From contig JAQGEQ010000137.1 of assembly GCA_034620365.1 (NCBI GenBank), positions 62,001 to 126,000 of the forward strand: a stretch of 64,000 nucleotides of DNA. Reading direction: 5' to 3'. The notes under the pieces are model-generated. The model was not told the DNA's origin, ran no database searches, and saw only the letters and a list, made by a program, of their open reading frames with translations. The position numbers and the translations under genes were made by a program. Positions 34,385-46,400 of this stretch are shown here, piece after piece (positions within the stretch are counted from its first letter, which is position 1; each line of letters opens with the position of its first letter). The DNA is from Pegea sp. RAD2-039. Lineage: Eukaryota > Chordata > Thaliacea > Salpida > Salpidae.

Positions 34385-37300
34385 ATGAAGTACCTATCTT
34401 TATTAATTTTCGTTTTTGGAATATTAGCTTCTAAAGCTCAAACTATTGAGTCAGAAGAAAATGTTTTGGTTTTAACTGATGATAATTTTGATCATGCCAT
34501 TAACAACAACAAATTTATACTTGTTGAGTTTTGTAAGTATTTTTTACTCTAAATATTTATTTGTTTGCTTTTCTATGTTAAAATTTGTTTAATGCTGTTA
34601 ATATTAATTTCTAGATATTTTAAAATTTAATATTTTTAAATTAAGTTTTCTATTTTTATCATATTTTATATTATTAGATTTAGTTGAAGATTTATAATTT
34701 TTAATTTAAAAGTAAATCTATTTATTTAAATTTTTATTAAATATTTTAGTCCATAAATTAATTTTTTTGAGATTAAAATATATATTTAATATTATTATTT
34801 TATTTATATTATATTAATTCTGTCTTTAAAGCCTCACAGTAAACATTTTGATTTTCAAAAACTTTTATATATAAGGAGGAAAATCATGAAAAGTTTGTTT
34901 ATTTGAAAATAATTAGAACTTTTTATATTTCTATATAATTTTAACTAACAAATTCTTTAAAGACGCACCCTGGTGTGGTCACTGTAAGGCTCTAGCCCCA
35001 GAATATGCCAAGGCAGCGACCCAACTAAATGATGCCCAATCAGAAATTAAGTTAGCAAAATTAGATGCAACAATCCACAAAGCATCTGCTGAGAAATTCC
35101 AAGTTCGCGGTTATCCTACCTTGAAATTCTTCAAGAACGGCGATGCTAAAGACTACGGTGGTAATTAAAACTTTTTTAATTTCTATCTAACTTTTACAGA
35201 TGCACCTTGGTGTGTACATTGTGTTGAAATGGACCCTGAGTATAAAAAAGCAGCTCACAGATTGCTAACTGAAATGCCAGATTGTAAATTAGCCAAATTA
35301 GACGGCGATGAACATCGTCAAACTAATCGTAAAATGGGTGTTCGGGGTTACCCTACAATATATTTATGGAAAAATTTTGGGAAACACCGGCTGACATATA
35401 ACGGCAAGACGTTTGAGTGTCTGGTGGTTGACTGTTTAGTGGTCTGGTCTCGTTTCTAGAATTGTAGCGTTCATAGCGGGCTTGATGTGATTGTAGTAAT
35501 TCGAGTTTGTTGATTTGTTGTAAACATGATTTTATAAACAGGTGGACGAACTAGCGATGATATTGTTGCTTGGTTGAAGAAGAAAACTGGCCCACCAACC
35601 GTTTCTTTAACCACCGCTGACGAATTCACTAAATTCAAGGATAGTAATGACGTGGCAGTTGTTGGTTTCTTCCCTGTAAGTCTTTTGAAATTCCTCAAAA
35701 ACTTCTTTTAATCAACTTTCATTTAAGGATGCTGAGAACGAAGCTTCTAAGACTTACGTTTCCGTCGCTGATGGTTTTGATGATGTAGTTTTCGGTGTTA
35801 TCACTGATCCTCAAGTTGCTGGACAAGCTGGTCTCGAAGCTAACAAAGTTGCTGTCTTCAAACAGGTACTGTCTTCATTTTTGTCGAGATTTTGTTGGAA
35901 ACTTTTCAATTATAGGGCAACATATCAAAATTACACGAATCAAATGATAAATTATTGTTCTTTATAAGAGGTGAACTTGTACCTCTGATACAAGAGATGA
36001 CGGCACAGGTTATGCTTGTGTGCCAGTCTCTAGTAGAAACTCTAGCTGTTGTAGTTGCTTGTGTGTTTGCTTATCACAATTTTTTGTTAGTTTGACGAGG
36101 GCCGTGTTGCTTTTGATGGTGATGTAGACGCCACTAAACTCACTGCTTTTGTAAAAGAAAACCAAATTGCGCTGCTATCTGAGTTTACTTCAGAGGTGAG
36201 TTAGTAGCCGGTGGTTGGATTCTAAGTTGATTCAATATCATAAAACCTCTTCTACATCTTTAGTCTGCTCCCAAAATCTTCGGAGGAGAGATTCAAAACC
36301 ACGCTCTCTTATTCGTGTCCAAGAAGAGTGATGACTTTGCGACTCACACCGACAATTTCAAAACAGCAGCAGCAGAGTTTAAGGGACAGGTAAGAGACCC
36401 CTTAAACATCTTCATCCTCTCAAATTTGATCCTCAGATGCTCTTCATCTACATCGATTCTGATCAAGAAGAAAACAAGAGAGTGATGGAGTTCTTCGGTT
36501 TGACTGATAAAGATGTCCCAACTTACCGGATCATCAAGATGCAAGATAATATGGCTAAATACAAGCCAGATGAATTAGATCTCTCATCCGATGCTGTCAT
36601 CAAGTTCTCACAAGGAGTCCTCTCCGGAGTCATCAAGGTATCCTCATCATTAATCATCATCAACAAGATCTAAATCTCTTACAACAGCGCCATCTAATGA
36701 CTGAAGAAGTTCCTGCTGATTGGAACTCAAAACCTGTTTCAGTTCTCGTCGGAAAGAACTTCAAAGAAGTCGCTTTTGATTCCACTAAAAAAGTCTTCGT
36801 CGAATTCTGTGAGTACCGCGTCACGTGACGTCACTTCGTGATTCAATGACGTACATCAGACGCACCTTGGTGTAAATTCTGTCGACAACTACGTTCCACT
36901 TGGCAACAATTGGCAAATAGTTTCAAAAATGACCCCTCTACTATAATTGCGAGTATAGACGCGACTAGAAACGATATTTCTGGCTTAAAATTCGTCGGAG
37001 CCTACCCTACTTTACTTTTATTCCCTAAATCTGATAGACCGAGGGTATGTATAGGGTAGATGACGTCATCAGTAGTTTCATTCATGTGTTGATGGTCACA
37101 TAAATGTCAGTAGATTCATTTCAATTGCTTGTAGATGCCCCGTGGTGTGGTCACTGTAAAAGTCTGGCCCCTATTTGGGACAAACTCGGTGAACAATTCA
37201 AAGATGACGAGAATGTTGTGATTGCTAAAATGGATGCTACTACTAATGAAGTTGAAGATTTCGAAGTTCAAGGATTCCCTACTTTAAAATATTTCCCTAG

Positions 37301-38467
37301 TGGTTCAGATAAAGTAAGATGTTTAAAGTAGTTGGCACGTAGTTGTTGGTGTTAGTAGCTGGTCTCATTTCATCAGTTGGTTCACTTCTTCTTGTTTTGT
37401 AGGTTGTTGATTATGCTGGTGACAGAACTTTAGAAGCAATGGCGGAATTTGTGAAAAGTAATGGAGAGAAAGTGAGTGAAACTGAAGATGAAGAACTAGA
37501 TGAGGTGTGTAGTTGGTGGTGGTGCTTTTTATGTAACTTTTTTGGCGTTTTTACATTCTGGATTCAAAAAAAGTATTCACAAAAAAGGACAGGTTGTTGA
37601 GTGGCTTGAGTAGAATTAGTTGCTTGTTATATTTCTTCTAGTAATTGATTGTTTGTGTGATTCACAGGCAAATTATCCATCTGACGGCATTGAGCCCCCC
37701 ACAGAGGTTTACTTTTTCTCTTTTCTTCACATTCTATTTTTATTAAAGTCTAATTCTTTTCAAACAGCCTTATTATGCAAATGAGCTTCAGGTAAGCCTT
37801 TGTGGCGTGGATTTTGTGTTGTAGTCTTTTAGCAAAGGTTTTTGTGAGTTTTCAAACTTGTCTAGGATCACAACTAAGTGGTTTTTGTTGGTTTGCTCAA
37901 TAGGAGGTCATACAGAGGTTTAGTTCAGCTTCAAACAAGTCACTGGTTACAGAATGCAGTTGTACCAGAAGGTGATGAGGAAAATTTTGAAGAACTTGAC
38001 GCTTATCTTGAAAAGTTATTGAAAGAAAGTCTTCCAACTGCCGAAGATGAATCTAAGATGTTTCATGATTTAGAAGAACAGTTAAAACTTCTCGTTGAAA
38101 ATATGGAGAAGACAAAAGCTAAATTAGAAGGCGATAAAAGCCAGAAGGAAGAACTTTAGAATTTCTTCTTCATCTCTCATTTGTAGTTCTTGTTTCTTTT
38201 AAACTATCTTCAGTGCTCTTCGCATTTTACATAATAAAATGTAAACAAATTTAGTCTAAAATGGTCTCACAACTAAATAGGCCCATTTTTAATCGAGTTT
38301 TACAAGTTCTGATCGTAAGTATTCATCGATTGATGTTATTCCATCAAACTAACTCGATAAAAACCGTTCACATATATTTGATTTTACAGGAACTGGTTCC
38401 AGAAGATGATGATGATGAATTACCTGATGAAAGTCAACAAGAAACTCAAGATAAAGATGAATTGTAA
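34385..38467 (+). CDS. Protein disulfide isomerase with alternative catalytic exons
   Basis: ER oxidoreductase with a-b-b'-a' layout (P4HB/PDIA1-like). Common exons: 34385-34532, 35542-35675, 35728-35865, 36091-36195, 36264-36389, 36437-36637, 36688-36808, 37403-37504. Variable exons: 2a 34963-35160 or 2b 35200-35403; 9a 36860-37044 or 9b 37135-37313; last exon 37953-38159 (KEEL) or 38390-38467 (KDEL). The small in-frame exons 37668-37706 and 37768-37791 are optional. The canonical 2a-9b-KDEL form is 509 aa, like human PDI (508). Exon 1 has a signal peptide, then [13 protein letters not shown]. The b and b' domains include [14 protein letters not shown] and [19 protein letters not shown]. All alternative exons keep phase (1-1, 1-0, 0). 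An upstream ATG at 34337 would extend the N-terminus; ATG 34385 sits directly before the signal peptide and is preferred. Confidence 0.93.
34963..35160 (+). CDS. PDI exon 2a: a-domain, canonical CGHC
   Basis: Encodes [15 protein letters not shown] through the cis-proline block GYPTLKFF, i.e. the second part of the thioredoxin fold of domain a. The preceding exon ends with one base of the Tyr codon. Two donors are possible (35158 or 35161); both keep phase 1, and GTAATT at 35161 is the better match. Confidence 0.92.
35200..35403 (+). CDS. PDI exon 2b: a-domain alternative, CVHC
   Basis: A diverged duplicate of exon 2a that begins at the same Tyr codon position: [19 protein letters not shown], then GYPTIYLW with the cis-proline kept. 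It ends with the same phase, at a GC donor (G|GCAAG at 35404) instead of GT. Only 39 nt separate it from exon 2a. Splicing 2a to 2b would give a domain without its first strands, so mutually exclusive use is expected. Confidence 0.85.
36860..37044 (+). CDS. PDI exon 9a: a'-domain alternative, CKFC
   Basis: Begins at the Tyr codon split by exon 8 ([15 protein letters not shown]) and runs to the cis-proline block [10 protein letters not shown]. It has the same entry phase (1) and exit phase (0) as exon 9b. The CxxC dipeptide is Lys-Phe instead of Gly-His, and the region is shorter on LAP-type conservation than 9b. Confidence 0.85.
37135..37313 (+). CDS. PDI exon 9b: a'-domain, canonical CGHC
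   Basis: [21 protein letters not shown] to [14 protein letters not shown], the standard a' active site with cis-proline. Phase 1 in, 0 out, the same as 9a. A TGACGTCA lies in the 90-nt intron between 9a and 9b. Confidence 0.92.
37953..38159 (+). CDS. PDI alternative last exon 1: coiled tail ending KEEL
   Basis: After an acidic start ([17 protein letters not shown]) it encodes a charged, leucine-spaced helical stretch and ends QKEEL before TAG. KEEL is a working KDEL-type ER-retrieval signal in known ER proteins such as ERp29. AATAAA at 38233-38238, before the next exon, gives this end its own poly(A) signal. The helical tail is not part of ordinary PDI. Confidence 0.8.
   Translation, partial: NAVVPEGDEENFEELDAYLEKLLKESLPTAEDESKMFHDLEEQLKLLVENMEKTKAKLEGDKSQKEEL
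38390..38467 (+). CDS. PDI alternative last exon 2: acidic tail ending KDEL
   Basis: 25 codons: [14 protein letters not shown], then QDKDEL and TAA. This is the classical PDI acidic tail with the KDEL signal and follows exon 37403-37504 in phase 0. Own AATAAA at 38684-38689. Confidence 0.88.
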   Translation, partial: ELVPEDDDDELPDESQQETQDKDEL

Positions 38468-39329
38468 AGACCCTCTCCTTAATTTTATGGGTCTCATTTC
38501 GACATATTTGTCATTCCCCTGTCTGACAAGTCACGTGACCAACTATCAACTTCACATTTGATAAAGAATTTATTATTCTGGCAGCTTTGCTGACTTCTGT
38601 CAATTTCTCCATCTTTTAAAGTTTGAATTGCTTTTGCCTCTAATTGGCTGATTTTTCGTCCAATTGCAGTTCGTAGGTTAGATAATAAAAGTTGGTTGAC
38701 TTGATTTCATCGTCTGATATCTTCTCACATTTGCTGTCAACATCTTTACCGATTCACAAGAATTTGTAAATAATTAACAAAATAAAAAATGTTAATAATT
38801 GAAAGTTTTTGAAAAGTCTGAAATTAAAACTTTATTTTTTCAGTTTATAATTTCTTGATTTCAAAATCCTGAAATTTAGATTTTAGTAAAAAGTAAATTA
38901 TTCAAAAAATTGATTGAAACAACATTTATGATTTCGTGGCAGATTTGTTGCTTCTATTTGTTTAATTTAGATATTAAGTAGGAATTAACAAACTTCAAGT
39001 ACTTAATGATAAAACAACATTTTTTTAAAACATAAATAAAGAAAAAAATTATTGATAATGATTTCAAAGTTATTTTATAAATGTTCTGAAATTACTTTTT
39101 AATTATCTCGATGGTCAACGCCAATTATGCGAAAGTTAATGAAGAATTGCAAATGATTATTTTTTGTTAATTCTCTGCTTTTGAAAACTTTGATGAAATT
39201 TAAACAAAATTTCAATGAATTTTGAATTCTAGAATTTAAAGTTTTCATTTGGAATACTGAAATTCAAAATATAAATTGCAGAAAGAAAATTTATAAAAAA
39301 ATGAATAATTTCAGTTTTCATAAAATAAC
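38468..39329. other. PDI 3' UTR and AT-rich intergenic
   Basis: Contains the distal PDI poly(A) signal at 38684. The rest is AT-rich and no gene was found. Confidence 0.6.
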
Positions 39330-39402
39330 TGGTTCCGCTGGGGCTCGAACCCAGGACCTTCTGCGTGTAAAGCAGACGTGATGACCACTACACTACGGAA
39401 CC
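39330..39402 (-). tRNA. tRNA-Val (anticodon TAC)
   Basis: On the minus strand a full cloverleaf is visible: acceptor stem GGTTCCG/CGGAACC, D-arm with A box TAGTGTAGTGG, anticodon stem TCTGC/GCAGA with loop TTTACAC (anticodon TAC at 39369-39367), and T-arm CTGGG-TTCGAGC-CCCAG with B box GGTTCGAGCCC. The discriminator base is A. No intron, no encoded CCA. A TTTT terminator follows a few bases downstream. Confidence 0.97.
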
Positions 39403-40361
39403 ACTTATAAGAGGCGATATAATTATTTATTTATATTTTTTATATAGTTATTATGATCAATAACATCAAAAGTTCAAATCTAGTCATTTTGATTTAAAAA
39501 TATTTTAAAATCAAATAATTTTAAGTTGGGCTAATGAAAGTGTAAACTCAAAAGTTTGTTCAAGTTCATAAAGATTTTTTGTAAATAATATTTCGGATTT
39601 TATATTTGTAAATAATATTTCGGATTTTATCGATTATTTATTAAAAAATGATTTATATGTTTTGTTTATTTAACTTTTATTTACAAATAATAAGAAGATT
39701 TATCGCTAGTTTATAATCTCTAAAGATAAATATTTTTATACTAAAATGTAGAGAGCTTTTCTATCTACAATTTAAAGAAGAAAAACTTAAAATAATCGTC
39801 ATTTTAAAAGAATAAAAAACACAGATTTTTATAGATAAATTTTTATAGATAAACTAAAAACAAAATTATCCTAAAAAATATTTTAAATTCAAAAATGTAT
39901 GTCGTAAGGTAATTACTCTTAAAATAAAATTTACAGACAAATTTATCGATAATCTTGCCTGTTACTTGTGTTTATATTGGATTGTAGATTATGAGTAGAA
40001 TGCTTTCTACAGCAGAAAATATTGCTTGAGGCAATTCTAAAATAAATTCTAAAAGTTTTTTTTAAAGGTCTTTTTATACTTGGCTTAGGAAGTTGCTTTT
40101 AGTTTTTTTAAATACTTAAACTATTTATATGTTGAGTTTTAAAGTGAAAGCGTTGTTGTAGGTAAAGTTAGATAATTTATTAACAGTTTTTTGTTTGTTT
40201 AAACAATATAATTTAAACTTATTTACTATTAAAAATCAATTTTTTTTAAAAATCGTATTTTGTACTGTAAACTTTTTCTTATAAATTAGATAACTTGTAC
40301 AAAAATGTTAAAATTTTATAACAAATGTTTTAAAACTAAGTTTTATTTTTAAGGTAATATT
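39403..40361. other. AT-rich intergenic with a small direct duplication
   Basis: GTAAATAATATTTCGGATTTTA occurs twice in tandem near 39580-39630. Otherwise AT-rich without a recognisable gene. Confidence 0.55.
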
Positions 40362-41662
40362 ATGGTTAATAGTGGAAATAAAATAAGGAAGAAAATTATT
40401 ACAAAGTCTTTAAAAAAAGGGCATTTTAAGCGTAAAAAACAGGTATAACCCAAAACAAGAGTTAATAACAATTATAAAGTAACTTATCGATTACAGCAAA
40501 AAGACTCTAAATTCTTTAGAGAGTTTAGATATGAATTGCCTTCAAGGAAAACCTTTGAAGCGTCTCATTGCTCGTTAGCGTTTCTAATAGTATTGGCTTT
40601 TAGTAGTATTGTTGTTCTCATATTAGATGTATATCTATTTGCACTTCCAGTTCTATCAACAAATGGCTTTAGAGTAAGTGTTTCCAATCAATTTTTATAT
40701 AAATTATTGATTTTTTTTATTGTAATATGTTTTTTTATGTAGGATACCATATGTAGAGTTCGTCATTACAAATTTAATGATTTTATCGACTGTAAATGTG
40801 GTGGGCTGACAAATGCAAGTCCATATTGTACTTCACAGTTTCCTTGCGCTCATATAATAGTGGAGTATAATATTGACGCTCAATCAGCAAGTGTATGATC
40901 ATATTTCTTTTATATATTACTAATTGAGGGTTTTATATAATTAAACAAAAACTTATTTTGTGTTTAATAGATTTGAAGCTTAATTATTTTTATAAAATTA
41001 ACAGAATGCTACACTCAGATCAATTGTTTATCAAGATGAAGCGGTGTTACAATCTAAAAACTACAATGTAAGTCATCTATATTCACATTTATATTTAAAT
41101 TGAATTCGAACTGTTACGTTTCAGTGCTCATTTGCTTCCTGCAACAAAGCTAGAAAACAAAATATTCTTGAATTAGAATCTTTTAAATCTGAATTTGGAA
41201 GCCCTGGCGCTATATATCGGTGTCTCTACAATAAAGATAATACAAAACAAGTTAAACACTTCTTCAATTCGTCTGAATTTTTATCTATCTTCAAATTTTT
41301 AGGTGATAATTACAAGAAGATACGGTTTTACAGTCCTGGTCCTATCTTTAGCTCTACCATGTTTAACTTTCGTGGTTTCGGTATTTTTCTTTTTTATTGT
41401 TTGTAAGATGACAGCACATACTCAAATCCGTCAACTTAGGATTAAGACAAATAGATCTTATATTAACTTTGGAGTCAAACTTCCAGATGGCAGCCGAACT
41501 ACAAGCCCGAAGTCGTCACATCTTCCTGGTTAGCGAGAATAATATTCTGAAGTTTGCGTTTCAATTAACTCTTTTATAGGGTTAAATCTTCCAACAAGTA
41601 CTCTTGAAGAAGATGTAAAAAAGAAGAGAAAGCCAAAAAAGAATAAACATGTTGTTGAATAA
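40362..41662 (+). CDS. Two-TM protein resembling BK-channel beta subunits (KCNMB)
   Basis: Seven exons: 40362-40442, 40497-40673, 40743-40892, 41005-41067, 41125-41250, 41303-41528, 41580-41662; 301 aa. A basic cytosolic N-terminus (about 50 residues) leads to TM1 (about 52-74), a ~125-residue extracellular loop, TM2 (about 208-233) and a basic C-terminal tail. The loop has eight cysteines and three N-glycosylation sequons (NAS, NAT, NCS). It keeps the KCNMB order: C..DCKC..., SQFPCAHIIVEYN (compare KYPCLQVFVN), VYQDEAVLQ, CSFASCNK, then SPGAIYRCLYN before a basic residue pair and TM2. KCNMB subunits tune calcium-activated potassium channels. Topology and cysteine order are seen; KCNMB homology is my inference, and TipE-like or other two-TM cysteine-loop proteins are alternatives. 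Confidence 0.75.
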
Positions 41663-43400
41663 GTTGCAACAAAAAATCAATTATTACTAAAAATTAATAA
41701 ACCGCTGACTTTTACGATTAGCATTCCGCAAACTTTCTTACCGAAAATGGTTGCTTGTAATTATGGCCTAGTTAGTATGTTACAATTCACAGATATTGAT
41801 AATAGGATTTTAAGAAGACTTAGGAAAAGTTAATGATTATGGCGATCGCGTTTTTATGTTTTTCTTCGTCAACTTTAAATCAAATCTTATTTCACCAAAA
41901 TCAAGGGTTAGGGTTTTCTTTGTATAAATCTCATGATTTGATGTGTTAACTAATAAAATTTAAATTGCTAATTGTTCTTTTCTGTTTTTTTTTTTCGAAA
42001 AATTATTATAACTAAAAATTTAATTAATGAAAAAATATGATTTACTTTTTTTAAAAAACAAAAAATCATTGAAAATTTTAATAGTTTTTTTCAACTTAAA
42101 TTTACAATTTTATTAATAATTAGTAATTTGTTATATTCTCAATCAGTTAAGGATTAGATAATTAAAAATTTGCAGAAAACATAATTTACAGAAGATAACG
42201 TATTAAAGCTTTTGGCTTTGATTAAGTGGTTATAAAATTCATTAACACTTATACAAATAAAAACATACTAAGAAATACGAGGTCATATTAATGTTATAAA
42301 GTCAGTAATCACAGAATAAATGGAACATATCTTTAAAACAATAACACACAGTTTTAAAGAAACAGCAATTTGCAAGAATATTCTGAATAAATTATTTATA
42401 TAAGAAGTAAAATCGATAATAATTTTATAAGTTCTTAATATTATTTATAATGTTATTAAAATCCTATATGCTTTGTAGACAAGTCAGAGTAATCAGATGA
42501 TACTGTCAAAAAATATCAATTCGAAAGAAAAAAAATGACTAAAAAGTATAGAACTTAACGTAATAAGAAAATAAAAAAAAAATTAAAAAACTTTAAAATT
42601 TCTAAAGAGAAATTATCTTCAACTAAAAATAATAGAATGTCAATTATTTTATTCAAACAAGTCATGTGCTTAACCAACTTCTTAAATTTTAAATATTTGT
42701 TTTATCAAGTTTCATAAATTATTTCCGATTACGTAATTTTGAAAATCAATATTTTGAAAATCAGCTGATCTTTATTTACTAATTAACAAAATCATCGAAA
42801 TTTAGCTAATAATATCAACAATTTTATATTTACGTTTAAAACTTTTGTGTTAAAAATTTACTTTGCCGACTAGGAGGTTTTTTCACAAAAAACTTGTATC
42901 TCTAGATGTTTTTTTAGATTAGGACTTTTTGAGAAAAAAAAATCATCATTAATCACGAATAAAATATTTTATGAAAGAACTAAATAATAGACTTTTAAAA
43001 AATGCCGTGAAATTAATGTTCAGGAAATTGATGATTCATAGGGCGCGGCATCACGACATTTTACAGTGAAGTATGTTAAAAAACCTACTTCGTGTTTCTA
43101 TTTAATTATCTTCTATTTCTAAGCTGATAGTAACTTTTGAGTATGGCCCATTAAAATTTAAACATGACCATTACTTTAAATGTAAAATTTTGAATGTAAA
43201 AACACACATTATTTAACTAATAATTTCATGATTTTTATTTTGAAACATTTTCTATATAATCTGATTACTTTCCACAAAGTAATTTAACCATTTTGGGTGT
43301 TGTAGGTTTGGTTTGTTTTCTAAAGCCGTTCAGTTGTGCTAGTGAGTAACTACAACTTTATTGAATTACATTCGTATATATAAACGAAAATTTTGTCAAT
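41663..43400. other. AT-rich intergenic, no gene seen
   Basis: 3' flank of the KCNMB-like gene and upstream region of NCKAP1. Only short motif-free frames. Confidence 0.6.
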
Positions 43401-46400
43401 ATGCCTTCAAATTCACGTCCAATTATGGCTAAAGTTTCCCCACCTAACCAGAAACTAGCTGAAAAACTGACGATATTAAATAACCATGTAGTTGGTATTA
43501 TGACTAGAATTTATTATATTAAAAAGGTTAGTGTTTTTATAAATTGTTTTTTTTTTGTTTTGATTTTTTAATGAGATTTTTTTGAATAAATTATAAAGGA
43601 TACTTTATCTTTATTGTTTAAATTTATGTAAAACACTGAAATAATTGAGAATTTGTTTTTTATTAAAACTTGAATTAAAATTATATTATATTTTCACTTA
43701 AATTTAAATTTGGTTATACATTTTTTTTATTGTTTTTTTATGTTTTTCTGTTACTAGATAAAAATTAAGAAAATGATCACTAAATTATCAATATAGATAA
43801 ATTAGCTTTATATAATTTAAACTTGAAAAAGAAGTAAGTTTTATCAATAGTCAAAGAAATTAGAAAATCAAACTAAGCTAAAATATGAAAATGGAAGTTA
43901 TAATAATATTTATAGATTTCCAAACCCAATATTTATAAAAGTAAATAATATTTAATAGTTTAATTTTTGATTGCTATATACATACAGTAAGCTACTCTGG
44001 CTAAATTTATAACAATGAGTTATAATTAGATTTTTTAATTTAGACTATATATTGAATTAATTATATTATAATCAATAAATTTTAATAATTAATCTGTTTA
44101 AGAAACTAATCAAAATATTGGATGTTAGCATTATTTGAAATATTATTTTGAATTCAAAAAGGATAGAATTAGTTATCTATTCATAAAAGTAAGCCAAGAA
44201 AACTTCAAATTTTAATTTCAAAGGTTTTTGAAAATGCCAGTTGTATACCAGGAAGTATCTATCTTAGAGACATATATAAAGTATATAGTAATAAATTTAT
44301 AAAAAAAGTTCCTATTTTTACCCATAAGAAACATTTTAATTAATAATTTTGATTAAATTGTTTATTTTTAGGCTTGTTCTGACAATAGGTCCAAAAACAA
44401 TATCTTAAATGAGAAAAATCTTGAAGGTGCGATAAAGTTTATTAGTAAACGGTTTCCAAATGTTGATATTCGTAGCCATCAGGTAAGAACCTCTCGACTA
44501 ATCTGATGACGTCATAAAGTAAATGTTTCTAGAATCAACTGGCTGCGGTTAATAACATGAAAAATGACATCTTGAAAGGTTTATCTGTATATTATCATAC
44601 ATTCATCGATGTAATGGAAATAAAAGTTAGTTGAAGGTGATTATCTTTGAAAATTTCTAATCTTTCGCCTTTTTAAGGATCAATTCTTCAATTTAATGGG
44701 AGTCCTCAATACTTCAGGAATATATTTTGACATTGTAAGTTCGTGTTGATGCTGTCAATCATCATCACAACCTTTGTCACTTTAGACCGTCAACTACGAC
44801 CTGACCACAAAGTTCCTGACCATCTTTACTAACTTCGCGTCTTTAATAATCCTAGTTCGACGTATTGAAGACAGGAAAGCGATTCTTAGTCTATATGCTC
44901 ACGCTCATGAGATGTTGAACAGCAAACAGTAACTTCTTCCTCATCTTCTTCAAATCTTTGAATGATCTTTTATAGAGAGAAGGATTATCCTCGAATAGCT
45001 CAGATCATACAAGACTTTGATGATCCGATCAAGAAACTCTGTGAAGATCTTGCTCCTTATAGCCGAGTATATTTGTTGATATCTTCATTTAATTTCAATA
45101 AAATCTCATTTATTTTCAGACAATCCATTCAGCTGTATTGTCATTAATACAAGTTTACGCTCAACGTAATAAATCTGCTGAGATATGGAGAAGTGCTTAT
45201 CTCTTCAATCTAACAGCTGCACCTGCCCAGATGCTTAACCCAGCTCAATCTGAAAAGGTTTTGTGTTTCTTCAAATGTCCATCTAACTAAATACTTTCAA
45301 TTGTAGCTTCAATGTGAGTATATCAGTTTGGAAAGCTTAGAAAAATGGATTTATTTCGGTTACTTATTCTCACATTCGTTCATGACAACTAGTCATGATG
45401 CTACAAATGGTATAATCAACAATAACAATAACAACAACACTTTCAGCTTGTTATTGTAGATTTATGGAGGCCTGTACTACAAGGAAATTTCTGTTTGACT
45501 TTATTTCGAGATGAAGTGGTTATGTTGCACAAAACAGCAGAAGAACTCTTCTCAACTATCAAAGGGTTAGTAGATCTTCATCTTCATCTCATCCTAATCT
45601 GATCCTTGTAGCTACAACAAGAAAATTGCCGAGGTTAAAGAGTCACGTGATTTAGCTGTTCAAAATGCTGCTAATAATCATCGAAATAAAAGAAATTATT
45701 TACGGATGGCGATGAAAGATTTAGTTGTGATTTTATCAGTAAGTTGGTTGTTGAAGTGACCACTTTCTACATGCCTCTTATTCAGGACCAACCAGGTCTA
45801 TTTGGGCCGAAGATATTGTACGTATTCATGGCTTTATCGTATGCAAGAGACGAGGTGTATTGGGTTATCCGACATAGTAAAAATTTGATCAAAAAATCAA
45901 ACATAGAAGATTTTCAAGACAAGTTAGAAAAAGTTTGAAAAGTTTTTCTGTTTATTAAATTGATGAATTCAGAAATATCGCGGAATTATTCTTTTATATG
46001 GAGGAACTGAGATATTTAGTTCGTCGATATGATGAAGTTATTCAGAGATATTATGTTCAGTATATGTATGGTTACGATTCGGTAGTACTGAATGAAGCTG
46101 TTCAAAACCTAACAGTTAGTAGATTTGCGGGTTTTCATGTTTCCAACTCACTTTTTTGTAATTACAGGTCTGTCCAGAAGACGAATCAGTGATTTTGACG
46201 TCAGTTGTAAATACTTTATCTCAACTAAGCATCAAACAAGTCGAAAATAATGAAATCTTTGATTTTAGAGCAATGCGATTGGATTGGTTTAGATTTCAAG
46301 TAAATATTTCAACTCCTAATTCCAATTCCAAAAACGACCATTTTGTTAACAGGCTTATTCGAGTGTAGGGAAAGCCCCTTTGTCATTGAAAGACAATTCA

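Noticed and set aside
35910-35970. Possible extra PDI exon between exons 35728-35865 and 36091-36195
   Set aside because: It has an acceptor-like AG and a GT end, but its 55-nt length breaks the phase 0 to phase 0 frame and the peptide does not align with the b domain.
34963-37313. Alternative reading of the PDI locus as two or more separate tandem PDI genes
   Set aside because: There is only one signal-peptide exon and one set of b and b' exons. Each duplicated exon lacks the first strands of its domain, so separate genes are not possible.
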